DNA from: Membranipora membranacea
Taxonomy: Eukaryota > Bryozoa > Gymnolaemata > Cheilostomatida > Membraniporidae
Direction of reading: 5' to 3'
DNA: 64,000 bases
Assembly (NCBI GenBank): GCA_914767715.1
Contig: OU612070.1
Coordinates: 6,963,501 to 7,027,500 of the forward strand
A model generated the notes under the pieces. The model was not told the DNA's origin, made no database searches, and was given only the letters and a program-made list of their open reading frames with translations. Within the stretch, counting starts at the first letter, position 1. Each line of letters starts with the position of its first letter. Shown here piece after piece: positions 60,101 to 64,000 of this stretch. The translations under genes were made by a program, and so were the position numbers.

Positions 60101-63100
60101 TATATGTCCACTGATTCTACACAAAGTTGAGCTACCAAATCTTCCCTGGACGTTGTTCAACATGATTGTGATAAGTGACAATTTATTCAACACTCACTTT
60201 TAATTGGAGGGCAGGCACAGGTAGTCTTTGAGCCAGGTTGCGCCATAAAATCTGCAACAAATGATATTTTCATTGCACTATAATGGGGTTGTGTCAGGAG
60301 TTGTCCTTTATTATAGGGGGCGCTGAACAGATGAGACCATGAAATTGCAAGTTTTTATATATGGCATACATGCTATCATTGGAGCAGATCACTGTTTTTG
60401 GTCTGGCAGCCAGGGAAATTAAGACAGAAATAAAATGAGCAGAATTACATAGGTTACTTACGCTGACCCACGTTATTGAACAAAAGTTGACTGAGAATCT
60501 AATTTGATATTTATTATATTATCATAATAAATGATCAAGGGAGATTACTCTGAAAAACACAACCCCGTGTTTATACAAGTAAGCAAACTCCAGAATGGAT
60601 TTGCTCGAAATACATATTGGTTTCTCAAATATCTATTTCAAGGTGCTGATTAACCATGTGTTGGCACTAGACAATAAATGATAAGCTTGGTGTTGTGAAG
60701 AAAATAATTTGGAAGATGAAATAGGCAAAGGGAGCATATTTAAAATGGTAGGGAAATTTCAGTTGATTGACATTCCTCTTACCTTTGAATACATAGAGGT
60801 GTTTATTCATTGCAACATAAAGATCTCCGTTGCCATAAGCTACTTCTGTGGTGCCTCCCAGATTACAATATCTGCCGAGACTGTCGAATGCGAACCCAAA
60901 TTCAGTGTAACAGGGTATGTAGACCTTATCGGAATACCAAGAAGGATCGGTTGCATCAAAAAGCCACAAAGACGTCTCCTTTGAAGATGTTACCAGCCAG
61001 TTTCCGATAAACAGGAGCTCTTTATATCTGATCCCTTGGTTAATGCTTCCGAGTCCGGTATACAATTCAGTATATAAAGATGGGTGATATAACTCTGTGT
61101 CATAGGAGATAAAGAAACTCTTTGAAGCTGATTGAGCCGCGATTATGATATCCCCTGTGATTGGATGTTGAGCGATTTGCCCCATCTTTAAATTTACTCT
61201 CATTGTTGCAGAATCAATTCCCCACCTCCTTATTTTCCTCTGAATTAAAGATAGTTTCATTAATCTGCTCGAATGCAATTCTGAGTAGAAAATCTCATGA
61301 GGATTCTTTATGTCGACGACCATATCTATAATTTCTTTTTGTTGACTCGTGAGACAGTCCACCCAGGTCCTTGAATGTTCTCCCCCGCACTCTAATCGTT
61401 TTCCACATAGGTCGACTTGTTCACGGGTGTCAAGGTCAACAGTGAATGTCATGCATAGTGTACCTATGGCAACGACCAGGAATTGACTGTTGATTTGGAC
61501 AATTGCCTTTACGTCACTGGTAAAATGTTTCCATAGTCCCCATGTCTCCCGTTGAGTATCATAATAGTACATTTTGTTTTCCCTTGTATAGTACACAAGT
61601 GGTCGGTATTGGTCAACGACTATTTCTGTTACAGGGTCGATCATGACCAGCGGCTTTATGGGATATGGATTCTGTGGCCTGTAAAGAGATTATTTTTAGC
61701 ATTGAGTAGATACTTTAAGATTAGGGCACTTGGTTTGTGAATAATTTATAAAAAAGTTGATGGAGTATATCTTTTAAATCGATTTCTCAGTCATAGGTAT
61801 TACTAATAGAATCTCAAGAACCCTCCGTTGTTAAAAAAGTGAGAAAGAAAATTTCTCATTTCAACCTGATCTTTAGGTTAAATCAGGTGTGCGATCATGT
61901 AGCAGCCATATTGTTCAAGCTGGAGTATGATATTTGTTAATCTGATATTATATGTTATCAAATAATTGGCAGATTGTTTTGTAAATTACTGTGGGGAAGA
62001 GAGATCATGGTTGACTATGAAATACAACTAACTAAATTTTCACTGCTGTCAAAAATCATCCGAGACAAAAAAATATAGCCAAATTTTACATCAGACTCAA
62101 ACATTTTGAAAATCTGTATCAGACTGGGTTATAAAGAAAACAACCACAAGCAGCAGTAGCAACACTGCAGCATCTCAGAAACTGAGTTAATATCATACAT
62201 TAGTTATTTATTCATTGAGGAACATTGAAAACTCCCACTCCAGAAATGTCCGATGCGAGGACACATGCGTCTAAATGCTCAACAGTAGGGGAGTTTATAT
62301 CCACACTAGCAAGGAAGGATATCTGACCTGGAACAGTCAACCAGGGGACATAGTGAAGAAGAGAAATGGATGAAAGAAAGAGAAGGCAGGTTGATGGCAT
62401 AAAGTTTCTATAGTAAACACACTAGAATGTAAGCGCTCAAAGCTGAGCCAACAGCGGACATGTCCCGCCTGATAGACAGCATGTTACATGTGAGCGAGTG
62501 ACATCTGTTTGTCTTTTCTTTTAGTGGCTAGATGAAAGTTAGACCAAGTTCTAGGAGTAGATACATTAATAACTCAAATGTTCAAGAGGTCACCTCTATC
62601 AAGGCAGGAAAGTGGGACAGTTGTCACTCTAGGACTATCTAGCTGTTTTCTTGCTTTTTAAACTATATATTTAATTATTTCCATTACAAGCATTCTTTAA
62701 GTAGAATAATTAAAAAGAAAATCGCTGTCTTATGGATACTGCATGAATCAAGCTAGCAACAAATGAAAGCTTGTTGCTAAAGCCTGGTGCCCAATTGCAG
62801 CAAAATCGTACAATTTTAGGAGTTGCACGACCTTTGCAATTGTGAGCCACAAAATCTCAAGAGTGATAAGACTCATGCAAGAGCATTGCAAAGCACTGGC
62901 AAGACTTGCAAGATTGCGTTCTGCAATTGGGCACCAGGCTTTAGTCTAATGCATACACCAGGCTAATGCAACATTTTTTCAGTTTATTGGCATAGTCTTA
63001 CTTTTTTTGTTGAATCTTTATTAGTATTATTTTTCTTTTTTTCCATTTATGTCACATCATGAAAAACATTAGTAAAAATGTATTGTTGTTGACAATAAAA

Positions 63101-63314
63101 TATATATATATAAATATATACATATACATATATATATAGTCTCAATCTTAGTAGTAACAACTCACCTATAGCGTTTACCATCTAGATAGTCAAAGGTTAT
63201 TTGACCTTCGTAAGAGGTGTTCAGATATTTTTCACGTAAATAGTGTTCATTGGCATTGACATATATGCCCATATATGGGCATAATGTCAACAGAATCACT
63301 AGGTTTGTAAGCAT
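51195..63314 (-). CDS. Secreted propeller-like protein with seven thrombospondin type 1 repeats
   Basis: Exons 5' to 3' (plus coordinates): 63166-63314, 60783-61678, 60198-60251, 56495-56664, 52589-52763, 51195-52363. All junctions are GT-AG and in phase; 871 codons including TAG (51195-51197). Exon 1 starts MLTNLVILLTLCPYMGIYVN, a good signal peptide. Exon 2 (about 300 residues) has repeated hydrophobic strands such as PLVYYTREN, LMKLSL and DLYVAMN, suggestive of a YWTD/NHL-like beta-propeller. Exon 3 adds a short TTCACPPIK segment. Exons 4-5 are unassigned. Exon 6 holds seven TSRs; WSNWGSCDASCGGG and WSEWGSCTVTCGGG carry the WxxW C-mannosylation and CxxS/TCG O-fucosylation sites, and the third (WSSWSECRCEG) lacks the normal CxxTC. 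No membrane anchor is seen, so it should be secreted. Introns of 4.1 kb (52764-56494) and 3.5 kb (56665-60197) contain repeats. The neighbouring NHL gene is convergent. Confidence 0.85.
53537..56356. mobile_element. Inverted (tail-to-tail) pair of a retroelement-bearing repeat
   Basis: The left copy, 53537 to about 55040, is mirrored by a right copy from 56356 back to about 55390. Outer arms begin ATCCATAGACTTAATATACT and share CAAGGGACGCTGGGCATGAT, CTAATGGCCTTTACTG and GGCGTCAACAGTGAATGTC. Inner ends share GGAACTACATG and ATGATGAAACTACAG. The left arm carries about 180 extra bases (about 53822-53998); the right copy lacks most of the RT-coding middle. The pair lies wholly inside one intron of the TSR gene. 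Confidence 0.8.
54300..54872 (+). pseudogene. LINE reverse-transcriptase C-terminal fragment
   Basis: A frame of about 190 codons beginning FLGVQIEKNLNFNAHTDEI, the segment after the RT palm, and ending near TAA 54870-54872. No YADD domain precedes it; the 750 bases upstream are the inverted arm. It belongs to the left copy of the 53537-56356 pair. A short relic of the same end can be read on the minus strand at about 55439-55663. Confidence 0.7.
59005..59508. mobile_element. Fold-back MITE with about 165-bp arms
   Basis: Arms 59005-59168 and about 59334-59508 begin ATAGACAGTTTTCTGAG and share GGTACTTTTAACCCA, GGAAAAACGTGCTGAAA, GGGTTATCTTGAAAACCGCT and AAATGATTTTTGATTCA. TA beside both ends could be a 2-bp target duplication. 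It lies in an intron of the TSR gene. Confidence 0.8.
62777..62944. mobile_element. Small MITE, 168 bp
   Basis: Terminal inverted repeats of 24 bp, starting CTAAAGCCTGGTGCCCAATT, perfect between the two ends. TA at both ends could be a target duplication, as in mariner-like MITEs. It lies in intron 1 of the TSR gene. Confidence 0.8.
63101..63139. repeat. TATA microsatellite
   Basis: A run of TATATA/CATATA immediately downstream of the exon 1 donor (63166) of the TSR gene on the transcribed strand. Confidence 0.85.
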
Positions 63315-63889
63315 CGCCCTTACTGTTCTACAAAAACTACTTCCACACCCGACCTGCAACACATTGCAAGCATTCACAATAAATATTTGGCTCGCAATCA
63401 TTGTCTACAGAACGCAGCATCTTCAATGCTGAACTAGGGTATTTATTCAAGAGTTGCTTACCCTATGAATTTTACTGGCAAAGAAACAATTTGTTGGTGA
63501 TGGTGTTCATTTGTTCGTCAATTTTGCACCAGATTTAACAACATCTGATATGGCGAGTACCCTGTCTGCCAAATAACATTACTATTCAGTGGCGTTGATC
63601 GTCACTTTTGGTTACAAATGCGTAAAGCACACCGATATTTTTTCCCCATAATCTTTTGCTTTATAAGAAAGAAACAAAATATTTTACCTGATGTAGCAAA
63701 GTACTATATTTGTCGGCGAAGTCAGCGCAGCACAAACTTTAGATGAAATAAGCATGAAAACATTATTTCCACTGATTGATACATTTGTAATCATAGGCAT
63801 CAATATTCTTATTTCAATGTTTATAATATTGAGCTTTTAAACTCAATATCAGGTCAGATACTAGCAAATAAAACTGGTGTGAACTAGAA

Positions 63890-64000
63890 CATTTGCAATA
63901 TCCCTCCGCCACCACAGAGGGATGTTGCAAATGTTTGATAACGAGGCAGGGCCCCAGATACCAATATCCCTCCGCCACCGCCCACCACAGCGGGAACAAA
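63890..64000. repeat. AATATCCCTC hairpin family, window edge
   Basis: CATTTGCAATATCCCTC and GAGGGATGTTGCAAATG form a hairpin at 63890-63933 with CCGCCACCACA in the loop; AATATCCCTCCGCCACC then recurs at about 63962. Same family as 48065-48159. The repeat may run past the window end. Confidence 0.7.

Noticed and set aside
1-64000. CRISPR array, prokaryotic operons, riboswitches, rRNA or true tRNA genes
   Set aside because: Spliced genes and repeats are eukaryotic. The tRNA-like segments lack pairing acceptor stems, and the tandem arrays have no repeat-spacer pattern.

Overview
This is AT-rich eukaryotic DNA with spliced, GT-AG genes. The gene content (protein O-mannosyltransferase 2, ubinuclein, a caspase-family peptidase, a beta-propeller/thrombospondin type 1 repeat protein) and the many non-LTR retrotransposon and MITE remnants point to an animal. 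Gene and repeat style would fit an early-branching marine invertebrate such as a sponge or cnidarian, but that placement is inference. All exon maps below were read by hand from splice sites, codon phase and remembered family motifs; nothing was aligned by software.

Layout. (1) 114-11148, minus strand: a complete 18-exon POMT2-like gene in which all exon phases agree. (2) 11149-13194: a divergent intergenic region. (3) 13195-33021, plus strand: ubinuclein, 24 exons, with the HIRA-binding N-terminal motif, the Hpc2-related histone H3.3-binding domain, the middle domain and a Q-rich coiled coil. Its last intron holds a Mutator-like MITE and a LINE, and its last exon runs into another TIR element. 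(4) 33721-39829, plus: a caspase-family gene. The His and Cys catalytic exons are secure; the N-terminal exons are less so. Its introns hold a tandem duplication and two neighbouring hAT-type MITEs carrying tRNA-like pol III promoters. (5) 39830-46000: mostly gene-free, with a MITE, a LINE fragment and a tRNA-derived SINE. (6) 46001-48583, plus: an NHL-repeat, threonine/proline-rich protein. (7) 48530-49240, minus: a broken gag-like retroelement ORF touching the end of gene 6. (8) 51195-63314, minus: a six-exon secreted protein with signal peptide, propeller-like region and seven thrombospondin type 1 repeats. Its introns contain a 2.8-kb inverted pair of retroelement-bearing repeats and two fold-back elements.

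The genes do not form an obvious shared pathway: POMT2 acts in the ER on secreted proteins, ubinuclein in nucleosome assembly, the caspase in proteolysis, and the last two make extracellular or surface proteins.

Most unusual observations: two 22-23-bp near-perfect palindromes, each bracketed by its own 7-8-bp direct repeat, which look like TIR-only transposon insertions; a ubinuclein reading frame whose final residues are encoded by a transposon terminal repeat; tRNA-like pol III promoters inside hAT-type MITEs; and a propeller plus seven-TSR secreted protein whose intron contains a long fold-back.
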